Positions 53,460-63,500 of a stretch of 64,000 nt of DNA are shown in pieces. Numbering within the stretch: position 1 is the stretch's first letter; every line of letters begins with the position of its first letter. The translations under genes and the position numbers were made by a program. Under the pieces are notes generated by a model. That model ran no database searches. It was given only the letters and a program-made list of their open reading frames with translations, and had not been told where the DNA came from. Source of the stretch: an uncultured Spartobacteria bacterium (GTDB lineage: Bacteria; Verrucomicrobiota; Verrucomicrobiia; Chthoniobacterales; Chthoniobacteraceae); the NCBI GenBank assembly GCA_903901425.1, contig CAIURC010000158.1, forward strand, positions 1 through 64,000, in the 5' to 3' direction.

Positions 53460-54323
53460 TCACGGCGCCGGGACCATGCCAGTGCTCGTCAGCCACTGGA
53501 TGAAACCCGTCTGCCAAGCATCCCACATGGGCCCTTTGTACCCGTTTAATCCATGCCCGCCCGAAGGCAGCTCCAACAGCTGGGCTTCCACGCCGACAGC
53601 CTTCAAAGCCGTGTACAGGTTCCGGCTATTGGCAACCGTCACCACGCGGTCATCCACCGCATGCGCGAGAAAGGCGGGCGGCGTCTGGGCGTTGATCTGT
53701 TTTTCAGCGGAAAAACGCGCCCTGATTTCGGCCGAGGGCGCTTCGCCCAGCAGCCGCTGGCGGGACCCGGAATGCGCCTCGGACTCCATGCTGACGACCG
53801 GATAGATCAGGACTTGGAAATCCGGCCGGGAACTTGCGCGCTCCACTGGATCTGGCGCGGCTGGATCACCGGGCTCCCACTGGACACCGGCGGTGGATGC
53901 GAGGTGACCCCCTGCGGAAAACCCCATGATCCCGATCCGGTCTGCCTTGAGGCTCCAGACGGCGGCATGGGCGCGCACGGTGCGCAGAGCCCGCCGGGCA
54001 TCCAGAAGGGGCACCTCGCAACGTCCGGCGGGCAGCCGGTACTCGAGCACCGCACCGGTGATTCCGTGCCCGTTCAACCACTTGGCAATCCCGTGCCCCT
54101 CCGCCTCGCGAACCAGTCCTCCGTAGCCGCCGCCGGGACAGATCACCACGGCCGTTCCGTTCGGAGTTTGAGGCCGGTGCACGGTCAAGATGGCATCTGC
54201 CTCCTCGAATTTTCCGCTGCCGACCGGGGCTTTTCCGGACCAGAGCAGGAGTTTTTCAGGTTCTGCGGCTGTCAGGACAAGCGCAGGGAGGAGAACGAAA
54301 CAAAGGAAAACAAACCTTTTCAT
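53460..54323 (-). CDS. secreted alpha/beta hydrolase, acetyl xylan esterase/BD-FAE type
   Basis: 287 residues with signal peptide MKRFVFLCFVLLPALVLTA. VVICPGGGYGGLVREAEG is the oxyanion loop, IGIMGFSAGGHLASTAG the nucleophile elbow, AHAVDDRVV the acid and LPSGGHGLNGY the catalytic His. This set is that of secreted carbohydrate esterases. It lies 42 bases behind the lipoprotein gene on the same strand and may be the last member of that operon. Confidence 0.9.
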   Translation of the reverse strand: MKRFVFLCFVLLPALVLTAAEPEKLLLWSGKAPVGSGKFEEADAILTVHRPQTPNGTAVVICPGGGYGGLVREAEGHGIAKWLNGHGITGAVLEYRLPAGRCEVPLLDARRALRTVRAHAAVWSLKADRIGIMGFSAGGHLASTAGVQWEPGDPAAPDPVERASSRPDFQVLIYPVVSMESEAHSGSRQRLLGEAPSAEIRARFSAEKQINAQTPPAFLAHAVDDRVVTVANSRNLYTALKAVGVEAQLLELPSGGHGLNGYKGPMWDAWQTGFIQWLTSTGMVPAP

Positions 54324-54365
54324 AAGGGGTGAAAAGCGGCGGGCGATTCCGTTTCAGGACTGGAC

Positions 54366-54863
54366 TCAGCGTTGGGCCGCCGGGCTGGAAGCGGGACCGG
54401 CCACCGGCGGCCCGGAACGCTCGGCACTCTCACGCATCGCTTTCAAAAGCCGCCGGTATTCCCGGTTGAACACGCCCACCCGCCGGGAAACATCCTGGGA
54501 GGAGTCCTCGCCCCGGACCGAGAACGGCAGAATGTCCACCCGGTATTTTTTTTCGCCCACGGGCCGGAACATGACCAAAACCCGCTCCTGGGAGGGGCTT
54601 TCGTTCCAGTTGCCGTACATGACCTCGTCGACCGGCCTGGACCGGCGCTGAAAGGTGATGGAATCCGCGTTTTGACCGACCCAGCCGAACCCGGCGGCGG
54701 TGAAGGCGGTTCGGGCAGCGTCAGTGACCTCCTCTGGCGTGGCTGCCGGCAGGACCGTGCTGGCCGCCGGATACTCCGAGTTGTACAGGGCGCATCCGGA
54801 AAAAGCAGCCAACCCGGATGCGGCAAGGCCGACGGTGAAGAGAAGGGAACGGAAACTTTTCAT
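54366..54863 (-). CDS. small lipoprotein, unknown function
   Basis: 165 residues. The N-terminus SFRSLLFTVGLAASGLAAFSGC has a hydrophobic stretch ending at Cys24, an acceptable lipobox (FSGC). The mature part is a small mixed fold (ADSITFQRRSRPVDEVMYGN, RVDILPFSVRGE) and a helical tail. No family is recognised. It overlaps the maf gene by 4 bp (ATGA), so it is co-translated. Confidence 0.7.
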   Translation of the reverse strand: MKSFRSLLFTVGLAASGLAAFSGCALYNSEYPAASTVLPAATPEEVTDAARTAFTAAGFGWVGQNADSITFQRRSRPVDEVMYGNWNESPSQERVLVMFRPVGEKKYRVDILPFSVRGEDSSQDVSRRVGVFNREYRRLLKAMRESAERSGPPVAGPASSPAAQR

Positions 54864-55444
54864 GGGTTAGGAAAAACGCCGCGGGAAGCGAGTCTGGGCA
54901 CCAGATCCTCCATGGGCATGCCGATGACATTGGTTCTCAGCCCGGAGATGGCGGCAATGAGTTCTGTGGACTCCTCCTGCGCTGCATAGGCGCCGGCCTT
55001 GTCGAGCGGCTGGATCCGGTCGAGGTAGCGGCGCCGGGCCCCGGCATCGAGGGAATGGAAGGTGACGGTTGAAACGGAGGCAAAGGAGTCCTCCCAGCCG
55101 GCGGTTTCCGAGCGGAGGACGACGCCGGAAAAAACCTGGTGAGACCGTCCGTTGAGCCGTTCCAACATCCGCTCTGCCTCCGGCATGTCGCAGGGCTTGC
55201 CCAGGACATGGCCATCAAAGGCCACCAGCGTGTCGACGCCCAACACCACGGCATCCGGGCGCTGCGCGGACACGGCCCGGGATTTGAGGCGCGCATTGAG
55301 CAGCACAATCTCGGCGGGATCCATGCCACGCGGCGCCACCTCCTCCACCTCGGCTGGAACCGCTTCGAAATCGAAACGCCACTCCGAAAGCAGATCGCGG
55401 CGTCTGGGCGAGCTTGAAGCCAGGATGAGGACGGGCCTGTTCAC
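54860..55444 (-). CDS. maf: Maf-family nucleotide pyrophosphatase
   Basis: 194 residues. The N-terminal LILASSSPRRRDLLSE is the Maf signature, VLGVDTLVAFDGHVLGKP the metal-binding loop and DKAGAYAAQEES the late catalytic block. Maf proteins hydrolyse dTTP, UTP or modified nucleotides. It overlaps the DUF4412 gene on one side and the lipoprotein gene on the other by 4 bp each. Confidence 0.95.
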   Translation of the reverse strand: MNRPVLILASSSPRRRDLLSEWRFDFEAVPAEVEEVAPRGMDPAEIVLLNARLKSRAVSAQRPDAVVLGVDTLVAFDGHVLGKPCDMPEAERMLERLNGRSHQVFSGVVLRSETAGWEDSFASVSTVTFHSLDAGARRRYLDRIQPLDKAGAYAAQEESTELIAAISGLRTNVIGMPMEDLVPRLASRGVFPNP

Positions 55445-56136
55445 GGATTTGGAACTGCAGCCTCTTCCCGGTACTCTTTCGGCACTTGGAAAAGCTGGGC
55501 TGGGATCGGCTCCTCGCTGGCTGAAACAAACTCGAGCACGGCCTTGATCTTTTCGAACTGGAGTTCCGTCTTCAGAACCAATCCCGGAAAATCCTTGGGC
55601 GAGGGCAGCCCCACCCCGCCCGCGAGCAGCGCACCCGCAGCCGAGACTGGCTCCAGCGCGCCGCGCACCTTGTCCGCCATGGGATGCCGGGTAGCCACCC
55701 AGTACTTCGCCGAAATTTTACCATGCGAAGCCGTGTAGATCTCGCATTCATGCTCGCCGAGGGTCTCCTTCGTCCCCGTGACCACGGGTTTCAAATCCCC
55801 ACCCGAAGCGGGTTCTGCGGCAGGCAGGTTGCTTCGGAGCCTGTCGGAGTCCAGACGTCCGCGGACAAAGACGCGGCGGGCATGGAGCAGGGTCAGCACT
55901 TCGCCGGAACCGGCATCGGCAATCGAGCTCACCTGCCCGGCAAAGTCGGTCCGGACACTGTTGCCCTTGAACTTCAGGGTTACCGTGCCGTTCTGCATGT
56001 CGCCGGACATTTTTTGCACCAGCACCAAATCCGCGTGGAGCGCAGGCGCGGCTCCCGCCAGAATGGCCAGAATGATCCCGCCAACAGCCGCAAGGCCGGC
56101 GGAAAAACGGAACAGCGAAGGTGAGCTCTGCCTCAC
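55441..56136 (-). CDS. DUF4412 family exported protein
   Basis: 231 residues with a hydrophobic N-terminus (LAAVGGIILAILAGAAPALHA). MSGDMQNGTVTLKFKGNSVRTDF and CEIYTASHGKISAKYWVATRH are family landmarks of DUF4412, which have a periplasmic LolA-like lipid-binding fold. Its stop overlaps maf by 4 bp and its start overlaps the aldo/keto reductase stop by 4 bp. Confidence 0.82.
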   Translation of the reverse strand: MRQSSPSLFRFSAGLAAVGGIILAILAGAAPALHADLVLVQKMSGDMQNGTVTLKFKGNSVRTDFAGQVSSIADAGSGEVLTLLHARRVFVRGRLDSDRLRSNLPAAEPASGGDLKPVVTGTKETLGEHECEIYTASHGKISAKYWVATRHPMADKVRGALEPVSAAGALLAGGVGLPSPKDFPGLVLKTELQFEKIKAVLEFVSASEEPIPAQLFQVPKEYREEAAVPNP

Positions 56137-57272
56137 GCGGTGTGGTTGCAGACCAAGTCCCGGCTGGGGACGATGTTCCAGCGGGCGGCAGCCCCCTCAA
56201 GGTCGGGGGTCAACCCCCACCGGTCTGGCATCGGTTCGCCAGCATGCCCCGGGTTCCCCCCTTTCAACTCCATGCACCCCTTGTTGTTCCCGATCTGCTC
56301 GATCTGCAGGAGTTCCTCTTCGGTAAACCGGATTTCAGGCAGCTGGGCCAGTTCCCGGATCTTGTCCTCGATCGGTTTTGCGCCGGGACAGGCCTCCTGG
56401 ATCATGGTGGGCGCCACGCTCAAAACGTTGGGATGCGAGAGGTTCCAGATGCACGCCAGTTGCAGCGGGGTAAGGGCGCGGCCTTGGACTGCAGCCCGCA
56501 TTTTCTCCATCTTCTGGTTGCCCGCCTCCACCCAGCCTTTTGGACGGAAGGTCCGGTGATCGTACTTGGGAAACTCGTGGCCGGGCTTCACGTCGTCATG
56601 GAAAATCCCGCCGTGATCGACCACGCGCGTCAGGATTTTGACGCCGTGCTTTTGTGCCGCCGGAAGGACGAGGGAACCGGGCCACGGCTCCATGGGACTG
56701 AGGATGATCATCGCCCAGTCGATCAGCGCGCCAAACCGTTCAAAGTTGAGGATCATGTCCAGACTGAAGCCGTTGGCCGGTCCAGGGGCGACTCCGAGCA
56801 GCTGGGTCATTTTCTCGGAGCGCAACTGTTCAAGGCCGTTCCAGACGGCGTCGCTGGTAAACCCGGTGGAATCCGGGTTGTGCAGCATCAGGCAGTCAAA
56901 ATGGTCCGTGCGGGTCCGCTCGAGCATCTTTTCCGTGGCCATCTTCAGATAGCCGCCGTATTCGGAGGGCTTTCGAAGCCGCGGGTCGGTGAACCGCGGG
57001 TACCCCTTGGAACCATCACGGGTACCCGTGTAGAAGTCGTGTCCGAGGATCCCGACCAGACAGTAGGAATCCCGGGGAACGCCCTCCAAGGCGCGCCCCA
57101 GCATTTCGTCAGCCGCCCCGTTTCCGTAGACGTCTGAGGTCACAAAAGTTCGGATCCCGGACTCGTAGGCGAGCCGGATTGCGCCGAGAAAGCGTTCGTC
57201 CGGGAGGGGTTCTCCAAAGTGCATGAAGCGCCCGCCGCTCCATGTGCCGTAGGCTGTGCGTGTGAGTTCCAT
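56133..57272 (-). CDS. aldo/keto reductase-like protein
   Basis: 379 residues. The TIM-barrel pattern is good: SDVYGNGAADEMLGRAL (Asp-Tyr region), DHFDCLMLHNPDS (barrel strand with His), LGVAPGPANGF, TPLQLACIWNLSHPNVLSVAP near the end. The usual catalytic Lys is not obvious, so the enzyme may be non-canonical. It has an extra 60-residue C-terminal tail (GNNKGCMELKGGNPGHAGEP). It is first in the overlapping DUF4412-maf-lipoprotein operon. Confidence 0.85.
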   Translation of the reverse strand: MELTRTAYGTWSGGRFMHFGEPLPDERFLGAIRLAYESGIRTFVTSDVYGNGAADEMLGRALEGVPRDSYCLVGILGHDFYTGTRDGSKGYPRFTDPRLRKPSEYGGYLKMATEKMLERTRTDHFDCLMLHNPDSTGFTSDAVWNGLEQLRSEKMTQLLGVAPGPANGFSLDMILNFERFGALIDWAMIILSPMEPWPGSLVLPAAQKHGVKILTRVVDHGGIFHDDVKPGHEFPKYDHRTFRPKGWVEAGNQKMEKMRAAVQGRALTPLQLACIWNLSHPNVLSVAPTMIQEACPGAKPIEDKIRELAQLPEIRFTEEELLQIEQIGNNKGCMELKGGNPGHAGEPMPDRWGLTPDLEGAAARWNIVPSRDLVCNHTA

Positions 57273-57307
57273 ATCTGTGTGCTGTGCGTGAAAAATCCGG
57301 CTCCGTC

Positions 57308-58630
57308 TTAGAGGGGTTCCTTGGTCAGGTAATCAGCGATTGTCGAACGCGCCTCGAATGCCTTGCCGGAAAAATTGGCCAACGTGACCAGCACGGCCCG
57401 GTTCGCATTTGGATCTGAGGAAGGAGCCGTCAGGAGCTTGTGTGCGGCCTCGCCGTATCCCCGGAGGATTTCGACGTAAAACTTGAGCCGGGGATCCACC
57501 CGGGACTCGGCCCGTTCCAGCGTTTCAAGTTCCGTCTTCAACTTGTCGGGTTCCAGCTTGGTCACGAGGGTCTGGGTCTGGAAATTCAATCCCTGCCGGA
57601 TGGTGGGAGAGATCCGGTCCAGCGTGTCCACGGAACTGCGGAGGCTGAAATGGGTGTAGCGTCCCACGGCGCGCCCGAGAAGCAGGCGGGCAGTCATGTG
57701 GTTGGGGCAGTTTTCAAGCACCGTCCTGAGATCCTCCCGCAAATCGCTGTCCCCCTTCAAAATTTCCTCCGCCTTGTCGCCTGCTTCTCCGAGAACCTTT
57801 TGAGTCTTGGAGAAGACCTCCAGCCCCTTGACCACCCCCTCGTCCATCTTCACGGAAGCCATCGAGAGGATCTCCTCGAAATTTTTGAACGCCAGCATCT
57901 GGACCCGGCCAGCCCCAGCAAGACCCTCGTTCACCAGACAGTCCGCACCTTCCGTCACATTCTTTTCCGGCATCAAGATTCGGGACGCGTTGCTCCGGGA
58001 GGCCGTGGTCAGGCGCATCAGTGCGCTGGTTGCGCCTTGGATCTTGCCGGAAGTCTGCAACCCGCCCACCACCGAGCAGGAGGGGTCGGCCTCCCAGCCT
58101 TCGATCATGGAATCCAAAAGAACCGCCGTTGCCAGCGCGGCGGCCCCCACGTCATCCGGCGCGATCATCGGCTGCGCCGTGATCTCCACGCGGTGTCCTG
58201 CAGGCCAGCGGCCACGAATGTCGGTCAGAATCTGTTTCACGGCGTTGAGGACCGCCACGCCCGGCTGACCCATGCTGGGCGAAAACGAGAGCTGCACCGG
58301 GGACCCGGCCGATGTCGGCGTTGCCGTCGCCGTGATCGCCACGTTCGCCAGCACATTGAACCCGGCCTCCCCCTGAATATAGAGCGGCGACCCCACCTGC
58401 GCCTTCATCAGCTTCAAAACCGGGGCCGGCCCCGTCTCCACCGGCTTCGGCGGCTCCTTCGCCGCCTCCTTCTGCGATGCCTTTGGAGTGGGCTTCGGAG
58501 TCGGGGTTGCCTTGGCCGGTTTCGCCCCCTGCCTGTCCACCACACTCACGGTGCCTCCGGCCCCCATGGACCGGCCTGGGCACACCATGCAAAGCCATCC
58601 GAGAAAAAGAATCAGAGAAGTGGTTTTCAT
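57308..58630 (-). CDS. secreted protein with degenerate Lon-type (S16) domain
   Basis: 440 residues with signal peptide MKTTSLILFLGWLCMVCPG, a Pro/Lys/Ala-rich linker (about 25-70) and then a domain resembling the Lon protease S16 fold: AALATAVLLDSMIEGWEADPSCSVVGGLQTSGKIQGA, followed by SRILMPEKN. The catalytic Ser of the GPSAG motif is replaced (APDDVGAAA) and the catalytic Lys is absent from the GGLKEK position. So it would be a non-catalytic binder. The C-terminus is helical. No operon overlap. Confidence 0.6.
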   Translation of the reverse strand: MKTTSLILFLGWLCMVCPGRSMGAGGTVSVVDRQGAKPAKATPTPKPTPKASQKEAAKEPPKPVETGPAPVLKLMKAQVGSPLYIQGEAGFNVLANVAITATATPTSAGSPVQLSFSPSMGQPGVAVLNAVKQILTDIRGRWPAGHRVEITAQPMIAPDDVGAAALATAVLLDSMIEGWEADPSCSVVGGLQTSGKIQGATSALMRLTTASRSNASRILMPEKNVTEGADCLVNEGLAGAGRVQMLAFKNFEEILSMASVKMDEGVVKGLEVFSKTQKVLGEAGDKAEEILKGDSDLREDLRTVLENCPNHMTARLLLGRAVGRYTHFSLRSSVDTLDRISPTIRQGLNFQTQTLVTKLEPDKLKTELETLERAESRVDPRLKFYVEILRGYGEAAHKLLTAPSSDPNANRAVLVTLANFSGKAFEARSTIADYLTKEPL

Positions 58631-58734
58631 GCGTCTACAAGTTCGAATCCCGGTGGGGAGGCGGAGGTTAGGCAAAATCCCGTCCCCAAACAAGCCCCGG
58701 CGCGGCAGTGAAGAAAGGACCAGCAGGACAGGAC

Positions 58735-59544
58735 CTATTCCAGCCGAAGCTGGAACCGCGGATTCTGGGAGAGGAAACGGACCGGATTTCCGTACACCAG
58801 CCCCTCAATGGCCGACTCCCGGTGTCCGCGCCGGCGCATTTCGAGGACGGTTTTCGGGATGGAGAGTGGATCGCTCCGGCCCCAGTCGCAGGCGCTGTTC
58901 AACCAGAGGTTCTGGCGGCTGTACTGTTCGTACATGTCAATGGCACGCGCCGGCGTTGTTTTGGATTCCGGATAGAGCGTGATTCCCGCCCAATGCCCCC
59001 GGTCCAAGACCAACCCCAAGGTGTGCTCCTCGCAGTGGTCAATGATCACGCGGTCCGCCACAAGCCGGCCGTCCGCACGGATCGCATCCAGAATCAGGCG
59101 CGTCCCCTTGAGTTTGTCCTCGAGGTGGGGCGTATGCACCAGAACCAGCTGTCCGTGCTGCGCGGCCACGTCGATGTGTCTCTCCAAAATCCGAAGCTCG
59201 TTTCGGGTGTTCTTGTTCAACCCGATCTCCCCGATCCCCAGCACGTTCGGGCACCCCAAAAAATCCGGGATGATCGAAAGCACCTCCTCCGCCAGCACCA
59301 TGTCTTCGCTCTCCTTGGGGTTGATGCAGAGCCAACTGTAATGCGGCAGCCCAAACCGCGCCGCACGCCGCGGCTCGTAGTCGGTCAGCTGACAGAAATA
59401 ATCCCGGAACCCCTCCACGCTGCCACGGTCGAATCCGGCCCAGAACGCCGGTTCGCACACGGCGGCGCATCCGGCATAGACCATGGCCTCGTAGTCGTCG
59501 GTGGTCCGGCTCACCATGTGGCCGTGCGGCTCGATATATCGCAT
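58735..59544 (-). CDS. EboB-like TatD-family metal-dependent hydrolase
   Basis: 269 residues from the ATG at 59544 (MRYIEPHGHMVSRTTDDYEAM). EPHGH gives the metal-binding HxH, GEIGLNKNTRNEL, LVHTPHLEDKLKG, IDHCEEHTLG and DWGRSDPLSIPKTVLEM are motifs of the TatD-like subgroup found in ebo clusters of PVC and other bacteria. No eboA, C, D, E or F gene is adjacent. Upstream open frame is rejected as it overlaps the small upstream gene. Substrate unknown. Confidence 0.75.
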   Translation of the reverse strand: MRYIEPHGHMVSRTTDDYEAMVYAGCAAVCEPAFWAGFDRGSVEGFRDYFCQLTDYEPRRAARFGLPHYSWLCINPKESEDMVLAEEVLSIIPDFLGCPNVLGIGEIGLNKNTRNELRILERHIDVAAQHGQLVLVHTPHLEDKLKGTRLILDAIRADGRLVADRVIIDHCEEHTLGLVLDRGHWAGITLYPESKTTPARAIDMYEQYSRQNLWLNSACDWGRSDPLSIPKTVLEMRRRGHRESAIEGLVYGNPVRFLSQNPRFQLRLE

Positions 59545-59588
59545 AGTGCCAAAAAAAATCGCTGTTGCGCTTCCGGAAGCCGGTCCGG

Positions 59589-59870
59589 CTACCGGCCTTC
59601 CTCCGTACCCGGGCCCGGCCATGCGCCGCACGCCCCCTTGCCCGGCGCCTTGGCAATCGGTTCCGTGGTCGGGTCACTGAGGGAAAGGAGAACGCCCTTT
59701 GCCCGTTCCTGGTCTGCGGACTGCATCCACTCCAAGGCTTTGCGGAACTCACCCGCCCTGAAATCCGGCTGTCCCTCCGCCCTGTCCAACCGGTCAAGGA
59801 ACGCCGCGATGTCGATAAGCTTGGACCGGGCGTCCATAAAATAGAGGTCCAACACCTGCTGCTTTGTCAT
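59589..59870 (-). CDS. small conserved hypothetical protein next to EboB-like gene
   Basis: 93 residues. MTKQQVLDLYFMDARSKLIDIAAFLDRLDRAEG is a helical N-terminal signature that I associate with short proteins beside this TatD-type hydrolase in PVC genomes. The C-terminal third is Gly/Pro-rich (KAPGKGACGAWPGPGTEEGR). The gap to the EboB-like start is 44 bases, so one operon is likely. Function unknown. Confidence 0.65.
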   Translation of the reverse strand: MTKQQVLDLYFMDARSKLIDIAAFLDRLDRAEGQPDFRAGEFRKALEWMQSADQERAKGVLLSLSDPTTEPIAKAPGKGACGAWPGPGTEEGR

Positions 59871-59924
59871 GGGACTGTGTTTTGGGGAGAACCACCGGCC
59901 CGAAGCCGGTTGAGCTGCATCTGG

Positions 59925-59957
59925 AAAAAGCGGCCCGGCGCATCCGCGCCGGGCCGC
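59925..59957 (-). terminator. intrinsic terminator of the cytochrome b562-like gene
   Basis: A perfect 12-bp stem GCGGCCCGGCGC with tetraloop (ATCC on plus strand) and its complement; read on the minus strand it is followed by CTTTTTCC. It lies 45-77 bases past the stop at 60002. Confidence 0.92.
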
Positions 59958-60001
59958 CTCAAAGTGTTCAAGTCAGAAACAGGACAGACCCGTTCTCTGG
60001 C

Positions 60002-60421
60002 TCACTTGTCGTCGTCGGCGTGGAAATCCTTGTGGCCCTTTTCTTTCTGCTCGGAGAGCTTCTCGAAAACGGCCTTCGCGTCGTCGAACTTGTCCGCCTT
60101 CAACGCGGTTTCGATGGTTGCGAACGACTGGGCAACGCTGTCCATCTGCTCCTTGTACTTGGCGAGGAAAGCGGGTTTTTCAGCCGCAGGCACCTTCGGG
60201 GTGTAGGACGGCTCGAGCTTTTTGCAGTCCTCGATGGAAGCCTTGATCTTGCCGATCAGTTCGAGGTTCTCTGCCTTCTTGGCGGGATCCGCGACCTGCT
60301 TCTTCAGGGTCCGCATGGATTTGTTCATGCCGGACATGGCTTTCCCGAGGGGGGTGTCTTCGGCGGAAGCCACTTGCACCCCAAGGGCGAGGATTGCGAG
60401 GAACGTAAACAGTTTTTTCAT
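60002..60421 (-). CDS. periplasmic cytochrome b562-like protein
   Basis: 139 residues from the ATG at 60421 (MKKLFTFLAILALGVQVASAED, signal peptide). The mature part is a four-helix bundle: LGKAMSGMNKSMRTLKKQ with a candidate Met ligand near its start, three further helices and GHKDFH near the C-terminus for the His ligand, as in cytochrome b562. The Met/His pairing is inferred from position. It has its own terminator at 59925 and is likely monocistronic. Confidence 0.7.
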   Translation of the reverse strand: MKKLFTFLAILALGVQVASAEDTPLGKAMSGMNKSMRTLKKQVADPAKKAENLELIGKIKASIEDCKKLEPSYTPKVPAAEKPAFLAKYKEQMDSVAQSFATIETALKADKFDDAKAVFEKLSEQKEKGHKDFHADDDK

Positions 60422-60529
60422 TCTGGTGATGGGTTCTAGGTTTCGGGGCCAACCCACACGGGGCTTTCCCACACCCCATAGACGCCACGCGGCCCGCTTT
60501 AAGTCAAAATTTCTTTGCGGTTCCGCGCC

Positions 60530-63500
60530 TCATTCCCCGCGCAACCCCCTCCCGTCCACCCCCCGCAACCCCGCCCAAACCGCCCCCCAGACCCAGCCGC
60601 CCCCGGCCAGACACATCCCCAGAACCAGAACCGCCAAACCCACCCCAGGAACTCCCGTCCCCCGCTCCCAGAACGACGGCCAGACCGCCAGAAGCGCGCT
60701 GCCCGCACCTGCCCCCACCCCCATCCCGAGCAGACACACATGCTCCAACAGCGCCAACCGCCTCAGAACCCGGGGCCGGAACCCGATTGCCCACAACAGG
60801 GAAAACTCGGCGCGCCTTTCCAAAAGGTTCCGTGCCACCACGACCGCAAGGCCCACGCTGGCCAAAATCATCCCCAACCCGCCCAGCACCTGAAATATCT
60901 GGAGGTAGGTATTTTCCACCGCCTGAAATTCCGCCAACCGCCTCGCCGCCCCGAGCACCTCCAGCCCCCGGTCCTCCAGCGCGCGTGACAACTCGCCGCG
61001 CACCCGGTCCTCCTGGCCTTCTGGACAATCCACCAGAAAATACCGGTACCCGCCATTCTCTGGAAACCGCTCCACAAACGCCTGCTCAGAAACCACGAGG
61101 CTTCCCTGCAAAAGCGAGCCTTTCACCGTCCCAACCACGCGCACCGAGGTCCCATCACCCAACCGGATCAGGTCCCCCACCGCCTTCTGCAACGCCCATT
61201 TCAATGTCGCCTCGTCCACCAGCGCACGGACCGCGCCGTCCGGTTCACGCCCCTCCAACACCCCCCAACCGCCCTCCGCGCGCACCACAAACGCCCCGCG
61301 CCCCGCCAGATCCGAAGGACGCACCCCCAGAATCCGAGGCTCCAGTGCCCGGTTCAGATTCAAACAACTCGCATCGTCTCCGTCCCGGACCCGCATGGGG
61401 ACCACCGAGGTGCCCTCCGGCAATGCCCCGTCCAACCCCAAGGCCTCGCGCCCGCGCTCCGTATTCAAATCCTCGTAAACTGGGGCCGATGCCTCGCCCA
61501 CCAGCGCAAACCCGCCCGTCCCGGTGTCCCTCCGCCGGCCCGCCTCCACCGGGCGCTGCCGGAAACTGTCCACCGCAACCACCATGAAAATCCCGGAGGC
61601 AAGCACCGTCACGGCCGCCAAGCTCCGCCCAGACCGGCGCCCCGTGTTCCGCCGCGCCATGCCGGCCAGGGTCCGCAGCCCTCCGGCCCTGCTCCCGTCC
61701 CCACCGCCATCCCGCCGAAGCCAGATCCGGCAGACCATCAGACTGGCCGCGAGCAGAAGTGCACCGGCGCCAAAAAACCCGGCCGGACCGGGTGCAGCCA
61801 CCGCCACCAGAATCGCCGCGATCCCGAACACTCCAACTGCCACCCAGGACTTTGGCTGGGGCCGCTGAACCACCTTTGCGTCTCCCGAAGCGGACCCGGA
61901 AAGCAGCGCCAGCGCCTGCTGCCTGAACAGGCGGCGGCCGGCCCAGAGCATGGCACAGACGGCCACAGCCAGCGAGGCCGCGATACCGCCGCCCAGCGCA
62001 ATCCAATCCCATTCAAAAACGAACCGGACAGTCCCCACGGCACCCCTCCAAACGGTTTCCAAGGCGCGCAACACGCCGCGGGTGTAGCCCACTGCAGCGC
62101 AACCGCCCGCGAGCGCGCCCAGAAGCGCCACGGTACTGCCCTCCGTCAGAAACAAACGCCGGACCGCCGCGGGTTTCCACCCCAGCGCCAGAAGAACACC
62201 GGCCTCCGCCTGCCGTTGTTCCACCGAGAATGCAAACAGCAGACCCGTCAGCACCGCTGCCGCAAGAATCAGGAAGAAGGAGAAACTCACAAACAACTCT
62301 CCAAAATCCACCGGCGCACGCGTAGCCGCCAGCGCCTGCTCGCGCAACCCCACAAAACGGGCTCCGGCGGTCTCGGGCGCAATCCCAGAACGAATCCTGT
62401 CCTCCAACGCACTCCGGTCCGTGCCCGGAGGATACCGAACCGCAGTCAGATTGCCCCAGCGGTTTCCCCACATCGCCTGGCCCACCATGATGTTCACAAA
62501 CGCCTTCGGGGTGCCCCGTTTTTCGGCCCAGTACGCCTCATCCTTGTCCCGGAACCGGGTGACATCCATGTCGAACCCAGGCTTCCAGTCGCGGCAGTTT
62601 TTCTGGTCTGACAACCCCGGAAAATCAGCCATCCAGGACCCGTTCAGATTCGGGTCGTCCATGGGCACCACGGCGAGCACCTTAAACTCCCGAGTCTTTT
62701 CCTCAAGCCGCCGGCGTTCACCCATCACAAAGTACCTCAGCGACACCGTGTCGCCCGACTTCACCCCGAGATCCTCGGCCAGCCAGCCGTTCACCGCAAT
62801 CTCGTCATCAGCAAGTTCTGCTGGCAGAAAGCCGCTGCCCGCCGCATCCACGGCAGTCACAAGGCTGTAAGGAGTCGACCGCGCACCCGCGGAGATCTCG
62901 TTCACCAGATAGGTCAACGCGTCCACGCCACGCGGCATCCGTTTCTGGTCGGGTTCCCGGAGAAAGACCCGGGGCGTCCGAACCTCCAGCCCGCCCGGAG
63001 CCGGGAGGTCCCGCAACTCCAGCCCAGAATCTTGCAGCTGCCAACAGGGTTTCACCGCCGCCTCAAGTTCCTCAACCGTCCGGCCGGCAGCCAGCAACAG
63101 ATTGATCCGACCCGCCATGCCAAGCTTCTCCTGCAGCACACGCAACGGCACAAAGAAATTGGCCGGCGGCACCTGCGCCGCCTGGAGTCCGAACCTGCCT
63201 CCCGCCGAATCCGGCACCACCCGGCTCACAGAAAGCCGGAGCGCCACAATCTGGCTCTCCTCCCCAGACAACGGGGCGTCCCGGGAAAACACCGCGGGTT
63301 TTTCGACCCGGAGAATCACGGTGTCGCCCGGCGCCACGCCGAGCTGCTGGGCCGCGCGTTCGTTCAACGCCACGCCGGAATCCGCATCAGAATCGGCACC
63401 AGTCATCGGTCTGGATGCGGAGCCGCCATTCAACGCCCAGAAACGGCCGTCCACCCCGAGGAGCTGCGCTCCGTTGATCCTGCCGCGCCCGTCAGCCCGA

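Noticed and set aside
58633-58660. tRNA-like T-loop sequence GTTCGAATCC
   Set aside because: The flanking bases do not form a T-stem or acceptor stem, and the site is at the 5' end of a coding gene.
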